Of a stretch of 64,000 nucleotides of DNA, positions 7,761-16,617 are shown piece by piece. The stretch is from NCBI RefSeq assembly GCF_002742335.1, contig NZ_MDGR01000007.1, positions 3,662,501-3,726,500 of the forward strand, in the 5' to 3' direction. The notes below the pieces were generated by a model. That model was not told the DNA's origin, did not search any database, and saw only the letters and a list, made by a program, of their open reading frames with translations. The position numbers and the translations under genes are program-made. Numbering within the stretch: position 1 is the stretch's first letter; every line of letters begins with the position of its first letter. The stretch is from Reichenbachiella sp. 5M10. Lineage in GTDB: Bacteria > Bacteroidota > Bacteroidia > Cytophagales > Cyclobacteriaceae.

Positions 7761-8684
7761 GTGCTAGGAATCGTCAGTAAATCAATGGGGCTTTGGTATC
7801 AGGTAGAAACGACCGATGGCCAAATGCATAATTGCCGCCTCAAGGGGAAATTTAAGTTGGAAAACAAAAAAATATCCAACCCCGTGGCTGTCGGAGACAA
7901 GGTAGAACTACTCAAGGATCAAGGAGACGCCAACGCCATGATCATCTCCAAAATACTCCCTCGCGAAAACTACATCATACGTGTGTCTCCCAAAAAGAAA
8001 GGGCACAGTCACATCATCGCTTCCAATCTTGACCAAGCCATCATCGTGGCAACTGTAGGCACTCCCAAAACATCCCTTGGCTTCATCGATCGGTTCCTAG
8101 TCACTGCAGAGGCTTTTCGCATCCCTGCCACCATACTCATGAACAAGATCGATCTGCTCGACAAGGAAGAGCTCGCTAAGCTCCGTGAAAAAATGACGGA
8201 GTATGAAGCACTGGGCTACCAAGTACGCTATACCTCTGCCTTAATCAAGAAAGACATAGATGGACTAAAAGAATTTCTCAGCGGAAAAACATCCTTATTC
8301 ACAGGACACTCTGGAGTAGGCAAATCAACAATTGTCAACTCGCTCGCTCCCGAAGCAGATCAAAAAACTTCTGAAATCTCTGAATTTGCCAATAAAGGCG
8401 TACACACCACGACCTTTGCCGAACGATTCAAGCTCGATACGGATACTTATATCATAGACACCCCAGGTATCAAAGAACTCGGTCTCGCCGAAATCGAAAA
8501 AGAAGAACTCAGTCACTATTTTCCCGAATTGCGCGAACTAATGGGACAATGCAAATTCAGCAATTGCACACACACCCACGAACCCGGCTGTGCCATCGAA
8601 TCTGCATACGAAGACGGGCGCATCTCTCAGTCTCGCTACGACAGTTATCTTAGCATGTTGATGGGAGATGACAACAGGAGGTAA
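7761..8684 (+). CDS. rsgA: Ribosome small-subunit-dependent GTPase A
   Basis: Circularly permuted GTPase that checks late 30S maturation. Motif order is permuted: G4 MNKIDLL comes before G1 GHSGVGKST and G3 DTPGI. An N-terminal OB domain (VGDKVELL) and a C-terminal zinc region (CKFSNC...HEPGCAI) are present. I choose GTG 7761 (307 residues): the product then begins MLGIVSKSMGLWYQVET, aligning with other family members, while an upstream TTG at 7734 falls inside the preceding terminator. It ends two bases from the convergent glycosyltransferase gene. Confidence 0.93.
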   Translation: MLGIVSKSMGLWYQVETTDGQMHNCRLKGKFKLENKKISNPVAVGDKVELLKDQGDANAMIISKILPRENYIIRVSPKKKGHSHIIASNLDQAIIVATVGTPKTSLGFIDRFLVTAEAFRIPATILMNKIDLLDKEELAKLREKMTEYEALGYQVRYTSALIKKDIDGLKEFLSGKTSLFTGHSGVGKSTIVNSLAPEADQKTSEISEFANKGVHTTTFAERFKLDTDTYIIDTPGIKELGLAEIEKEELSHYFPELRELMGQCKFSNCTHTHEPGCAIESAYEDGRISQSRYDSYLSMLMGDDNRR

Positions 8685-8686
8685 AT

Positions 8687-9622
8687 TCAGTACTTGAAGC
8701 GATGAATCAAACGCCTCACAATGCTTAAATCCCAACCCCAATTCAAATAACTAATCACTCGGTACAGCCAAGTGTTTCCTCTCAGGGTTTTCATCAAAGC
8801 CATCAATTGTGCTACCTCTTCTCTATGCCCCATCAAAAAAGCATGCCTCACCTCATATTGTATCCTCCTCACCAAGGCCTGATCCTCCTCAGGAGAGATA
8901 TTCATCGCGGCAATTTTATAACAAATACGCACTGTCGACTGTAGCTGTCGGTCACCTGGCTGATAGAGCCCCGACGAATGTGAATATTTCAACCTTCTGA
9001 TCCGTGTCAACATATCTGGCTGGTAGGCATACTCCCAGTGACGAGCCGAACGAACCCAAAAATCGAAATCCTCATAAGCCAAGGATTCATCATATCCTCC
9101 CAGTTCATCTAACACATCTTTGCGCATCATCATGGTAGGAGGTGGGATAAAATACGTGTCAATTAGCCGCTCATAGACCTCTCCATTGTAGGGTTCATGT
9201 TTTCCATCCGCAAAATGATAAGAGAGAAGCTCCCCTCGCTCATCAATATACTCTGCCTCCGAATACACCACACCCACTCGGTCCGACACACGGTCCCAAA
9301 AAGCGACCTGCTCACTCACACGCTTTGACAGCATCACATCGTCACATGCCAAATCAATCACATATTGACCACTAGCCAGTGCCAGCCCTCGATTAAAGGC
9401 CGTCGTATTGCCCACGTTCTCTTTCAACGCCAAAAAAGGAACTTCAGGATAATCTTTTAAGAAAGTTTGAATTACCTCAGCACTACCATCGGTACTGGCA
9501 TCATCCACTACGATCACTTCCAAATCCGAATAGTCCTGCCCCATCACCGAATCCAACGATTCTCTGACAAAAAGCGCCTGATTATAACACAGGCAAATCA
9601 CCGACACTTTAGGCTTCTGCAT
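8687..9622 (-). CDS. Family 2 glycosyltransferase
   Basis: GT-A fold glycosyltransferase of 311 residues, cytoplasmic. The N-terminus KVSVICLCYNQALFVRESL and the nucleotide-binding VVDDASTDGS are typical; the metal-binding DxD-type motif is ACDDV. The segment after about residue 165 (GGYDESLAYEDFDFWVR) is the usual acceptor-side ED motif. Donor and acceptor cannot be predicted. It stands alone, not in a visible polysaccharide cluster, and is divergent from the small gene at 9739. Confidence 0.9.
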   Translation of the reverse strand: MQKPKVSVICLCYNQALFVRESLDSVMGQDYSDLEVIVVDDASTDGSAEVIQTFLKDYPEVPFLALKENVGNTTAFNRGLALASGQYVIDLACDDVMLSKRVSEQVAFWDRVSDRVGVVYSEAEYIDERGELLSYHFADGKHEPYNGEVYERLIDTYFIPPPTMMMRKDVLDELGGYDESLAYEDFDFWVRSARHWEYAYQPDMLTRIRRLKYSHSSGLYQPGDRQLQSTVRICYKIAAMNISPEEDQALVRRIQYEVRHAFLMGHREEVAQLMALMKTLRGNTWLYRVISYLNWGWDLSIVRRLIHRFKY

Positions 9623-9738
9623 TCGTCAAAAATAAGCATTGACAAGAACACTACCCTCCCTCACACATTTTGTTTACACAACGTTTTTCCCCCTTATACT
9701 TTCAATGTTTTGGACTTTTGCCTACTTTCGTGACCCAA

Positions 9739-10101
9739 ATGAAACTTAGGAAAGACATATCCAAGCGAAACGCATTCATTCTGATCTTAGGAATGATCAT
9801 AGGCATGGCCCTCATCGGCCAACCTATCGCCAAGCACTATGTCGACGATTTGAGCTACTGTCAGGTAGATTCAGAAGACGAAACTACGGATCAAGAGGGT
9901 TCTCAAGAAAAGCTATCCATACTAGAGGCAGTGACCCCTGCGGCGCAATTTCAGGTCATCACGACCTACTATCACTTGCTCCATACACCCGTAGTATTCG
10001 TAGGTGAGATCAAACATACGAGCATAGATTTTATCGAAAAGTTACCGCAAAAATTGCAAAAAGTGCTTTTCAATTTCATCATTGCCACCAACGCACCTTA
10101 A
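9739..10101 (+). CDS. Hypothetical protein with one N-terminal membrane helix
   Basis: A 120-residue product starting MKLRKDISKRN. One strong hydrophobic segment follows (FILILGMIIGMALIGQPIA, residues about 12-30), then an acidic stretch (DSEDETTDQEGSQE) and a soluble C-terminal part. I choose ATG 9739 over an earlier in-frame ATG because it gives a basic N-terminus followed directly by the helix. It lies 95 bases before secDF in the same direction. No family is recognised; a role beside secretion is only positional. Confidence 0.6.
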   Translation: MKLRKDISKRNAFILILGMIIGMALIGQPIAKHYVDDLSYCQVDSEDETTDQEGSQEKLSILEAVTPAAQFQVITTYYHLLHTPVVFVGEIKHTSIDFIEKLPQKLQKVLFNFIIATNAP

Positions 10102-10196
10102 GGCCTCCGTCCTATACGCACTCCCGCCTCCTCACACAGGCAATCACACTCAGCAAGATTTTATCAAACAATAATTTTATATAACATCATATACTA

Positions 10197-13193
10197 ATGA
10201 AAAATAAAGGAGGAGTAGTATTACTCACAGTAGTGGTCTCTTTGCTTTGCATCTATTATCTATCGTTCACGTTTGTCGCACAGCGTGTCAACGAGGAAGC
10301 AACTGCAGCAGCCACTGTTGACAACACGACAGATTATGCCAAGAAGCAGCAATACCTAGACTCTATCTGGAAAGAGCCGGTTTACAACTTGTTTGGCGTG
10401 GATTTCACGTATCAAGAAATCAAAGAAACAGAACTCAACCTTGGGCTTGACCTAAGAGGAGGTATGCACGTAACCCTAGAGGTCTCACCGATTGAAATCG
10501 TCAAAGGAATCAGTGGCAACAGCCCAGATCCAGACTTTTTGAAAGCTTTGGCTACAGCCAAAGAGAAAATCAAAGGAACACAATTGGACTTTGTCACAGA
10601 ATTCTATTCTTCATTCAAAGAATTGGCTCCAGACAAAAGCCTAGCAAGTGTGTTTGCTACCGCTGCAAACCGTGGCAGAATCAGCCTCAGTACGACTGAT
10701 GAAGAAGTACTAGCTTTGATCAACGAAGAAGTAGATGGAGCAATCGAAAGATCTTTCAACATCTTGAGAACGAGAATTGACAGGTTCGGTACGTCACAAC
10801 CCAATATCCAAAGACTACAAGGTACGGGTAGAATCCAAATCGAACTACCTGGTGTAGACAACCCAAACCGAGTAAGAAAACTCTTGCAAGGCGTGGCGAA
10901 GCTCGAGTTCTGGGAAGTATACGAAATCAATGAAATCATCCCTACGCTTCAGGCAATGAACGACGTAGCTGTGAGAGATCAGCAAGCTCAACTTTCTGAA
11001 CTAGTAGAAGAAGGTGATAAAGCAGAAGCCGAGACAGAAAACATCGACGACCTATTAGGCGATGATTCGGCAGACGCTTTGGACTCAGCCAGTGGTGATG
11101 ATCTCGCCTCTCAGCTTGAAAGCGACAGCACTGCATTAGACTCAGCAGCCTTGGATGCACAAGTTTCTCCTTTGTTTAGCCTCTTACAGGCACAATACGG
11201 GTTGATCTACAACCTGAGAGACACTGCCAAAATCAATCGCGTGTTGCAAAACGAAGACGTGATGAAAAGAATTCCAAACACGACAAAGTTCATGTGGGCA
11301 GTGAAGCCTGTCAAATCTCAAGACGCATTGAGCCAAGACGAATTCATCGAGCTCTATGCCATCAAATCCAGCAAAGGAGGAAAGGCTCCATTGACAGGTG
11401 AAGTAATCATCGACGCGAGACAAGAGCTCGATCAGAGATCTGCACCATCTATCGGTATGAACATGAACGCAACAGGCGCCAAAGAATGGAAGCGACTGAC
11501 TGCAGCTAACATCAACAGAAGAATCGCAATCGTACTCGATGGCTATGTCTACTCTGCACCTAACGTACAAGGTGAAATCCCTAACGGGAGTTCGCAAATC
11601 ACAGGGAACTTTACACTAGAAGAGGCAAAAGATCTTGCCAATATCCTCAAGGCTGGTAGCCTACCTGCTCCTACGACCATTGTCGAAGATGTAGTGATCG
11701 GACCGACTTTGGGTAAAGTAGCGCAGCAACAAGGTGTCATTTCTATTTTGGCAGGTCTAGGTATCGTGATCATCTTTATGATCGCTTACTACTCCAAAGG
11801 AGGATTGGTAGCCAACCTCGCCTTGTTCTTCAATGTCTTTTTCATCCTAGGAATCTTAGCTCAACTCAGTGCGGCATTGACTCTACCAGGTATCGCAGGT
11901 ATCGTCTTGACCATTGGTATGTCTATTGATGCCAACGTACTGATTTTCGAAAGAATCAAAGAAGAAATCAAGAATGGATCCGGCATCAAGCAAGCGGTAG
12001 CTTCTGGTTACAAGAAAGCCTACTCTTCGATTGTAGATGCCAACGTGACTACTTTGCTGGTAGGTATCATATTGTATGTATTGGGACAAGGGCCTATCAA
12101 AGGATTTGCCATCACCTTGATCATAGGTATCGTATGTTCATTCTTCTCAGCGGTATTCATCACTAGAGTGATCACCGAGTGGATGACCAAAAAAGGAGAC
12201 CAAAGCAAAATCTCATTTGCGACTCCATTCTCCAAAAATTTCTTGACAAATTTGAATGTAGATTTCATCTCGAAGAGAAAAATGGCCTACATCTTCTCCG
12301 GCACAGTGATCGCTATCGGTATGATCGCCATGGTCACCAAAGGTCTGACCTACGGAGTAGACTTCACGGGCGGTAGATCCTATGTGGTTTCTTTTGAGCA
12401 ACCAGTAGTTCCTTCTCAATTGAAGACAGCGCTATCGAATAGTTTTGACAAGCAAGGTGTAGAAGTAAAGACTTTTGGAGCAAATAACATCCTGAAAATC
12501 ACAACCAGTTACCTCATCAATGATGAGTCAGATGCGGCAGATATCAAAGTAAAAGATGCTTTGGTGGCAGGCGTTAGTGAATTCACAGGTTTGACCTACG
12601 TGCAAGATGACACGAAAGCTGGCGAAGGTCAGTTCACAATCGCAAGTTCATCCAAAGTAGGAGCGACCATAGCAGACGACATCAAAAATGCATCTTTCGA
12701 ATCTGTACTGTTTGCTTTGATCATGATCTTCCTCTACATCTTGGTAAGGTTTAGAAAATGGCAATTTGGACTCGGCGCGATCATCGCACTCTTCCACGAT
12801 ACGCTGTTCGTGCTTTCAGCATTCGCTATTGCCAATGTCATCGGCATCTCATTCGAAGTAGATCAAGTATTCATCGCAGCAATGCTGACCATCATCGGGT
12901 ATTCAATCAACGATACAGTAGTCGTATTTGACCGTGTCAGAGAAAATCTCGATATGAAACAGGGTTCTGATTTGAAACCGGTATTCAACGAGGCTTTGAA
13001 CAGCACCATCAGCCGTACCATGATCACCTCACTGACGACTTTGATTGTAGTAGTGATCCTGTTCTTGTTTGGCGGAGCAGTCTTGAAAGGCTTCTCGTTT
13101 GCTTTAATCATAGGTATATTAATAGGTACTTATTCGTCTATATTCATTGCTACTCCGGTAGTGATTGACTTCAATAGCAAGAAAAAGAAATAA
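10197..13193 (+). CDS. secDF: Protein translocase subunit SecDF (fused)
   Basis: Proton-driven accessory subunit of the Sec translocon; pulls exported chains across the inner membrane. At 998 residues this is the fused form typical of Bacteroidota. The SecD half has TM1 near residues 5-25, the LNLGLDLRGGMHV motif, a large periplasmic P1 domain and a five-helix bundle with GIVLTIGMSIDANVLIFERIKEE. SecF starts about residue 680 with the TYGVDFTGGRSYVVSF motif and ends with IIGYSINDTVVVFDRVREN. An acidic low-complexity insertion (about residues 275-325, rich in D, S and A) lies in the SecD periplasmic part. A terminator follows. Confidence 0.97.
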   Translation: MKNKGGVVLLTVVVSLLCIYYLSFTFVAQRVNEEATAAATVDNTTDYAKKQQYLDSIWKEPVYNLFGVDFTYQEIKETELNLGLDLRGGMHVTLEVSPIEIVKGISGNSPDPDFLKALATAKEKIKGTQLDFVTEFYSSFKELAPDKSLASVFATAANRGRISLSTTDEEVLALINEEVDGAIERSFNILRTRIDRFGTSQPNIQRLQGTGRIQIELPGVDNPNRVRKLLQGVAKLEFWEVYEINEIIPTLQAMNDVAVRDQQAQLSELVEEGDKAEAETENIDDLLGDDSADALDSASGDDLASQLESDSTALDSAALDAQVSPLFSLLQAQYGLIYNLRDTAKINRVLQNEDVMKRIPNTTKFMWAVKPVKSQDALSQDEFIELYAIKSSKGGKAPLTGEVIIDARQELDQRSAPSIGMNMNATGAKEWKRLTAANINRRIAIVLDGYVYSAPNVQGEIPNGSSQITGNFTLEEAKDLANILKAGSLPAPTTIVEDVVIGPTLGKVAQQQGVISILAGLGIVIIFMIAYYSKGGLVANLALFFNVFFILGILAQLSAALTLPGIAGIVLTIGMSIDANVLIFERIKEEIKNGSGIKQAVASGYKKAYSSIVDANVTTLLVGIILYVLGQGPIKGFAITLIIGIVCSFFSAVFITRVITEWMTKKGDQSKISFATPFSKNFLTNLNVDFISKRKMAYIFSGTVIAIGMIAMVTKGLTYGVDFTGGRSYVVSFEQPVVPSQLKTALSNSFDKQGVEVKTFGANNILKITTSYLINDESDAADIKVKDALVAGVSEFTGLTYVQDDTKAGEGQFTIASSSKVGATIADDIKNASFESVLFALIMIFLYILVRFRKWQFGLGAIIALFHDTLFVLSAFAIANVIGISFEVDQVFIAAMLTIIGYSINDTVVVFDRVRENLDMKQGSDLKPVFNEALNSTISRTMITSLTTLIVVVILFLFGGAVLKGFSFALIIGILIGTYSSIFIATPVVIDFNSKKKK

Positions 13194-13216
13194 GGGGATA
13201 CCCTGACAAACATTCG

Positions 13217-13247
13217 AGCCTCTGGTCTATGATCAGAGGCTTTTTTT
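13217..13247 (+). terminator. Terminator of secDF
   Basis: AGCCTCTG (13217-13224) pairs with CAGAGGCT (13234-13241), followed by seven T. It lies 14 bases before the next gene. Confidence 0.85.
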
Positions 13248-13260
13248 ATACTTTTATCCC

Positions 13261-14034
13261 ATGAAGGTCACGCTAATCGGCACAGGAAAAGTCGCCCAGA
13301 GTCTCGCACATGCATTACACAGTCAACAACTCCTCTATGGGGTACACGGCAGAGACATCCTCCAAACCAAACGAATCCTACAAGATCTACCAGGTGCCAA
13401 GACATTGGACAACCTTGATTTTGCGAAGAACCCCTCAACGGTATATCTACTGGCAGTCAGTGACCGAGCAATCGAGATAGTAGCACAGCAGTTTGATTGG
13501 CCTCAAGCAGCCATTGTAGCACATACTTCAGGCACCACAGACCTGGCCGCCCTTGACTCTTGCCCTAGAGGCGGGGTTTTTTATCCTTTGCAGAGCTTTG
13601 CCCAAGACTCAAAGATAGACTGGGCTCAAACTCCGCTACTTATTGAAGGAGGCGACTCAGCTACCGAAGAGACCCTACTCCAACTCGCTCAGCAGCTCAG
13701 CTCCAAGGCCCAGCAAGCGGACCGTGAGACACGACAGCTGTTGCACGTGGCAGCAGTATTCGCTAGCAATTTCACCAACCGTATGCTCTACGCAGCGGGA
13801 GAAATTCTCTCCGAGAGCAAACTAGACCTCCAAGTACTCGAATCACTTGTCTCTCAATCGGTACGCAATGTTTTCATTCATGGTCCTCAAGAAGCACTAA
13901 CAGGTCCCGCACAACGGGACGACCAAAGCACAATCCAACACCACTTGAAGCTACTCGCTCAAAACCCCTCATTACAACTACTGTATCAGCGACTTACAGA
14001 CTATATTGAATACTCCAAGCCGCAAAAAAGGTAA
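13261..14034 (+). CDS. Rossmann-fold/DUF2520 protein
   Basis: A 257-residue protein with an N-terminal NAD(P)-binding domain (VTLIGTGKVAQSLAHAL, GxGxxA motif) and a helical C-terminal domain of the DUF2520 type (LLHVAAVFASNFTNRMLYAAGEIL), related to the ProC/6-phosphogluconate dehydrogenase group. The substrate is unknown in the family. PLQSFAQD and the HTSG turn are characteristic of the family. It starts just after the secDF terminator and is probably transcribed separately. Confidence 0.85.
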   Translation: MKVTLIGTGKVAQSLAHALHSQQLLYGVHGRDILQTKRILQDLPGAKTLDNLDFAKNPSTVYLLAVSDRAIEIVAQQFDWPQAAIVAHTSGTTDLAALDSCPRGGVFYPLQSFAQDSKIDWAQTPLLIEGGDSATEETLLQLAQQLSSKAQQADRETRQLLHVAAVFASNFTNRMLYAAGEILSESKLDLQVLESLVSQSVRNVFIHGPQEALTGPAQRDDQSTIQHHLKLLAQNPSLQLLYQRLTDYIEYSKPQKR

Positions 14035-14298
14035 CCACTCCCACAGTCACACACTACCAGTTTTCCCGCCTGCACTAGGTATTTCTCTTAGTTGTCAAGA
14101 CACCCTCAACCTACAAATAGGCTTAAAACAAGCATAAATAGCACTATATCTACATATACTCAGAATCAAAACCATAGCTTGCTGATTTTCTTAATTGTAC
14201 GATTACGAAAATCTTGTATTTTATTATTGGCGTTTGTCTCGCAACTTTGGAAAACTAATAGTCAACTGCACGAATCTCAACTACTAAACACTAGAGCT

Positions 14299-14724
14299 AT
14301 GAAGGGATATTTCATCAGACCATCCAGAATCACACCATCGGTTTATTTCAACCCGAAGAACCAATTGTTGGATGTCAGAGGTAAATCTAGCCCTGAAAAT
14401 GCATTAGCGTTTTACAACGTACTGCTACAAAACATCGATAGCTACGTACAGTTAGACGTCACTAAATTGACGGTCAATATGGCATTCGAATACTTCAATA
14501 CTAGTTCGAGCAAGTGCCTGTTCATGATCTTGAGAAAATTAGAAAGTGTAGAGCAATTAGGAAAGAAAGTAGTCGTCAATTGGTATTATGAATGCGACGA
14601 TGAAGACATGAAAGAAGCAGGTGAAGACTTTAGCTCATTTTTTGAGTATGAGTTCAACTTCAAGGAAGTATCTGTGATCAAAACCCTCGGGGGCATAGTA
14701 GACAAAGATGAAAAAGCCGCCTAA
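14299..14724 (+). CDS. SiaC-like regulatory phosphoprotein (DUF1987)
   Basis: A 141-residue homologue of SiaC, which in Pseudomonas is phosphorylated by the kinase SiaB and dephosphorylated by SiaA and activates a diguanylate cyclase. The opening RITPSVYFNPKNQLLDVRGKSSPENALAFYN and the YFNTSSSKCL segment match the family; Thr68 falls at the position phosphorylated in Pseudomonas (from memory). I choose ATG 14299 over an upstream frame extension that has no conserved sequence. No SiaA, SiaB or cyclase gene is adjacent, so its partners must be elsewhere. Confidence 0.85.
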   Translation: MKGYFIRPSRITPSVYFNPKNQLLDVRGKSSPENALAFYNVLLQNIDSYVQLDVTKLTVNMAFEYFNTSSSKCLFMILRKLESVEQLGKKVVVNWYYECDDEDMKEAGEDFSSFFEYEFNFKEVSVIKTLGGIVDKDEKAA

Positions 14725-14759
14725 TTGAGACGGCCAAAGAAAACCAAAATAAGATTGTG

Positions 14760-14870
14760 ATGAAACCAAAATTCAAAACAGCGAAAAAGACAGTAGTACA
14801 GGTGTTTATCGGTACAGTCGTGACTTACGGATTTGTGTTCGTTTGCTCGATACTTAGTGTTATGGCTTGA
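14760..14870 (+). CDS. Very small membrane protein, 36 aa (tentative)
   Basis: A short frame 35 bases after the SiaC-like gene. It has a strongly basic start (MKPKFKTAKKTVVQV) and one hydrophobic helix (FIGTVVTYGFVFVCSILSVMA), a layout common among small membrane proteins. There is no clear ribosome-binding site. The rest of the 14725-15038 interval holds only a terminator at its far end. Support is composition and position only. Confidence 0.4.
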   Translation: MKPKFKTAKKTVVQVFIGTVVTYGFVFVCSILSVMA

Positions 14871-15006
14871 TCCAGTTTCTTAGAGATTTCGTGATTCTGA
14901 CGGAATTTTGTGTATGAAAGTATGTCGATACTTCTAACAGAGCGAGCTATGGGAATAAGGAACGCAATGTAAGAAACGATAATCTCAATAGAACTAGATC
15001 AGCACA

Positions 15007-15040
15007 AGGACTCTGAAGCCATTCAGAGTCCTCTTTTTTT
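15007..15040. terminator. Bidirectional terminator
   Basis: AGGACTCTGAA (15007-15017), loop GCCA, TTCAGAGTCCT (15022-15032), then a T-run. It serves the SiaC-like transcript and overlaps the stop of the convergent Lrp gene. Confidence 0.85.
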
Positions 15041-15503
15041 ATAAAAGAGCTATGTTTTTCTGAAAAGAAGTCTCAAATGAGATATTCGTATCAGTGCCTA
15101 TCACTCCTTCCAAATCATGAATCTTTCCATAGAGCACATCTCGCAAATGACTATTGTCGCGTGACATCACCTTGACAAGCAGAGCATATTTGCCTGAGAT
15201 GTTAGAACACTCAATAACCTCTGGAATCTTTTCCAGTTCTCTCACTATTTGGGGAATAAACTTCGCGTTGGCCACATCGATGCGTGTGATCGCTTCGGTA
15301 GTATACCCTAGGGCTTTCGGGTTGAAGCGAAAAGTTGCCTTCTCAATCACCCCTATCTGTCTCAGTTTGTTGACTCGTTGATGCACCATGGTATTGGAAA
15401 TCCCCAGCTCCTTGGCTACCGTCGAAAAAGGCACTCGAGCGTTCTCACTCAACCGCCGCAAAATCGCCTTATCTATTTCGTTAATTTGACCCAACTCTTC
15501 CAT
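15039..15503 (-). CDS. Lrp/AsnC family transcriptional regulator
   Basis: A 154-residue regulator with an N-terminal winged helix-turn-helix (IDKAILRRLSENARVPFSTVAKELGISNTMVHQRVNKL) and a C-terminal RAM ligand-binding domain (AITRIDVANAKFIPQIVRELE, ISGKYALLVKVMSRDNSHLRDVL). Such proteins usually sense amino acids. It is divergent from the DUF1338 gene; repeated TCAAAT words lie between the two and could be its operator. Regulation of the neighbour, perhaps in response to lysine, is inference. Confidence 0.92.
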   Translation of the reverse strand: MEELGQINEIDKAILRRLSENARVPFSTVAKELGISNTMVHQRVNKLRQIGVIEKATFRFNPKALGYTTEAITRIDVANAKFIPQIVRELEKIPEVIECSNISGKYALLVKVMSRDNSHLRDVLYGKIHDLEGVIGTDTNISFETSFQKNIALL

Positions 15504-15551
15504 TTTCTACATAAATATAGCACATATGACTCTATACACCCATATAAATAG

Positions 15552-15642
15552 TCAAATTAACTTTAAATAATGCCAAAACAAACCATTACCATCAAATACT
15601 AGCACTAAACAATCAATTTGATTCTATTTGTAACAGTCAAAT
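15552..15642. promoter_or_regulatory. Possible Lrp operator region
   Basis: TCAAAT occurs at 15552, 15592 and 15637, and its reverse complement ATTTGA at 15616, so 15616-15642 forms a spaced inverted repeat that reaches the start codon of the DUF1338 gene. The region is AT-rich and lies between a divergent Lrp gene and its likely target. Binding is inferred from layout only. Confidence 0.3.
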
Positions 15643-16441
15643 GAATTATCAAACAATCATAGCCCAATGTTGGTCAGACTATGTGTCTAAAACTCCATCC
15701 GCTCAGGCGATACACGAGCTGCTGCAAGCTCGAGGAGAGACCATAGTCAATGACCACATTGCGTTTCGCACCTTTGGCCATCCCAAGACCAACATCGAAG
15801 TATTGGCTCGTCCATTCCTAGATGCAGGGTACATCGAATGCGGACAGTATGATTTCGAAACAAAAAAATTACAAGCCAAGCATTACGAACATCCTGACCG
15901 GGATGCACCAAAAATATTCATCAGCGAATTGATAGTGGAGCACTTTACGGAAGAACTCCAACACACAGTCAATCGCATCGTTGATCAAGTCCCGAACCAA
16001 TACATCACGTATCCTTCTCGTCCATGGATCGAAAAATCGCAAGCCGTATACCAGTCCTTGCTCAAAGAGTCTGAATATGCCGCTTGGCTATACGTCTTTG
16101 GATTTTGCGCCAATCATTTCACAATATTCGTCAACGCACTGACGAGTATTCCTACGCTTGAAACCATGAACACCCTGCTCAAAGAAGAAGGATTCGAGCT
16201 CAACAGTGCTGGAGGTGAAATAAAAGGAAGTCCTATGGCTTGTCTAGAGCAATCCAGTATCCTCGCAGACCAAATACATATCTCTTTCGATGAGGGGGAC
16301 CAACTCATTCCTTCTTGCTACTACGAATTTGCCAGAAGGCACCCGGCTCGCGATGGTTCGCTGTTTCAAGGCTTTATTGCTCAGTCTGCCGACAAAATCT
16401 TTGAGAGTACGAATACAAGAAAAATGCCCAAACTGAATTAA
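15641..16441 (+). CDS. DUF1338 protein, 2-oxoadipate dioxygenase/decarboxylase type
   Basis: Non-haem iron enzyme of the DUF1338 family, whose characterised member HglS converts 2-oxoadipate to 2-hydroxyglutarate in lysine breakdown. The 266 residues are the short form. The likely metal ligands are visible: His39 in VNDHIAFRTF, His159 in FCANHFTIF and Glu229 in CYYEFARR. The first base of ATG 15641 directly follows a TC pair of a possible regulator site. The divergent Lrp gene and a saccharopine-dehydrogenase-like gene at 28356-29693 fit a lysine role. The exact substrate is not proved. Confidence 0.85.
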   Translation: MNYQTIIAQCWSDYVSKTPSAQAIHELLQARGETIVNDHIAFRTFGHPKTNIEVLARPFLDAGYIECGQYDFETKKLQAKHYEHPDRDAPKIFISELIVEHFTEELQHTVNRIVDQVPNQYITYPSRPWIEKSQAVYQSLLKESEYAAWLYVFGFCANHFTIFVNALTSIPTLETMNTLLKEEGFELNSAGGEIKGSPMACLEQSSILADQIHISFDEGDQLIPSCYYEFARRHPARDGSLFQGFIAQSADKIFESTNTRKMPKLN

Positions 16442-16466
16442 GCAACAAACAACAACCCAATAAATG

Positions 16467-16496
16467 ATTTTGGTCACAGCCAAAATTGACTTTTTC
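16467..16496 (+). terminator. Weak terminator after DUF1338 gene
   Basis: ATTTTGG (16467-16473) pairs with CCAAAAT (16480-16486), followed by GACTTTTTC. The stem is short and AT-rich. Confidence 0.45.
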
Positions 16497-16504
16497 ATCA
16501 GTGG

Positions 16505-16540
16505 CTCGGTCGATCCGTCATGGTTCGACCGAGGGCATTT
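16505..16540. repeat. Nine-base perfect inverted repeat before glyS
   Basis: CTCGGTCGA (16505-16513) pairs with TCGACCGAG (16525-16533) around an 11-base spacer, followed by a T-rich but interrupted tail. It could be a second terminator or a binding site; it ends about 70 bases before the glyS promoter box. Confidence 0.5.
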
Positions 16541-16604
16541 CTTTCCCCTTTGTGAATTGGGTTTAAAAATCAAACAAATCATATCGCTCATTTGTCTATT
16601 CATA

Positions 16605-16612
16605 TATCTTTG
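16605..16612 (+). promoter_or_regulatory. -7 promoter box of glyS, leaderless arrangement
   Basis: TATCTTTG matches TAnnTTTG and is followed by CGGCT and the ATG at 16618. Spacing and flanking bases are nearly the same as before engB. Confidence 0.6.
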
Positions 16613-16617
16613 CGGCT

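Noticed and set aside
11184-11597. Reverse-strand frame inside secDF
   Set aside because: Fully inside a conserved gene in another frame, without a promoter or recognisable product.
16505-16535. tRNA gene suggested by a GGTTCGA-like T-arm
   Set aside because: No acceptor, D or anticodon arm can be built around it; it is an inverted repeat.
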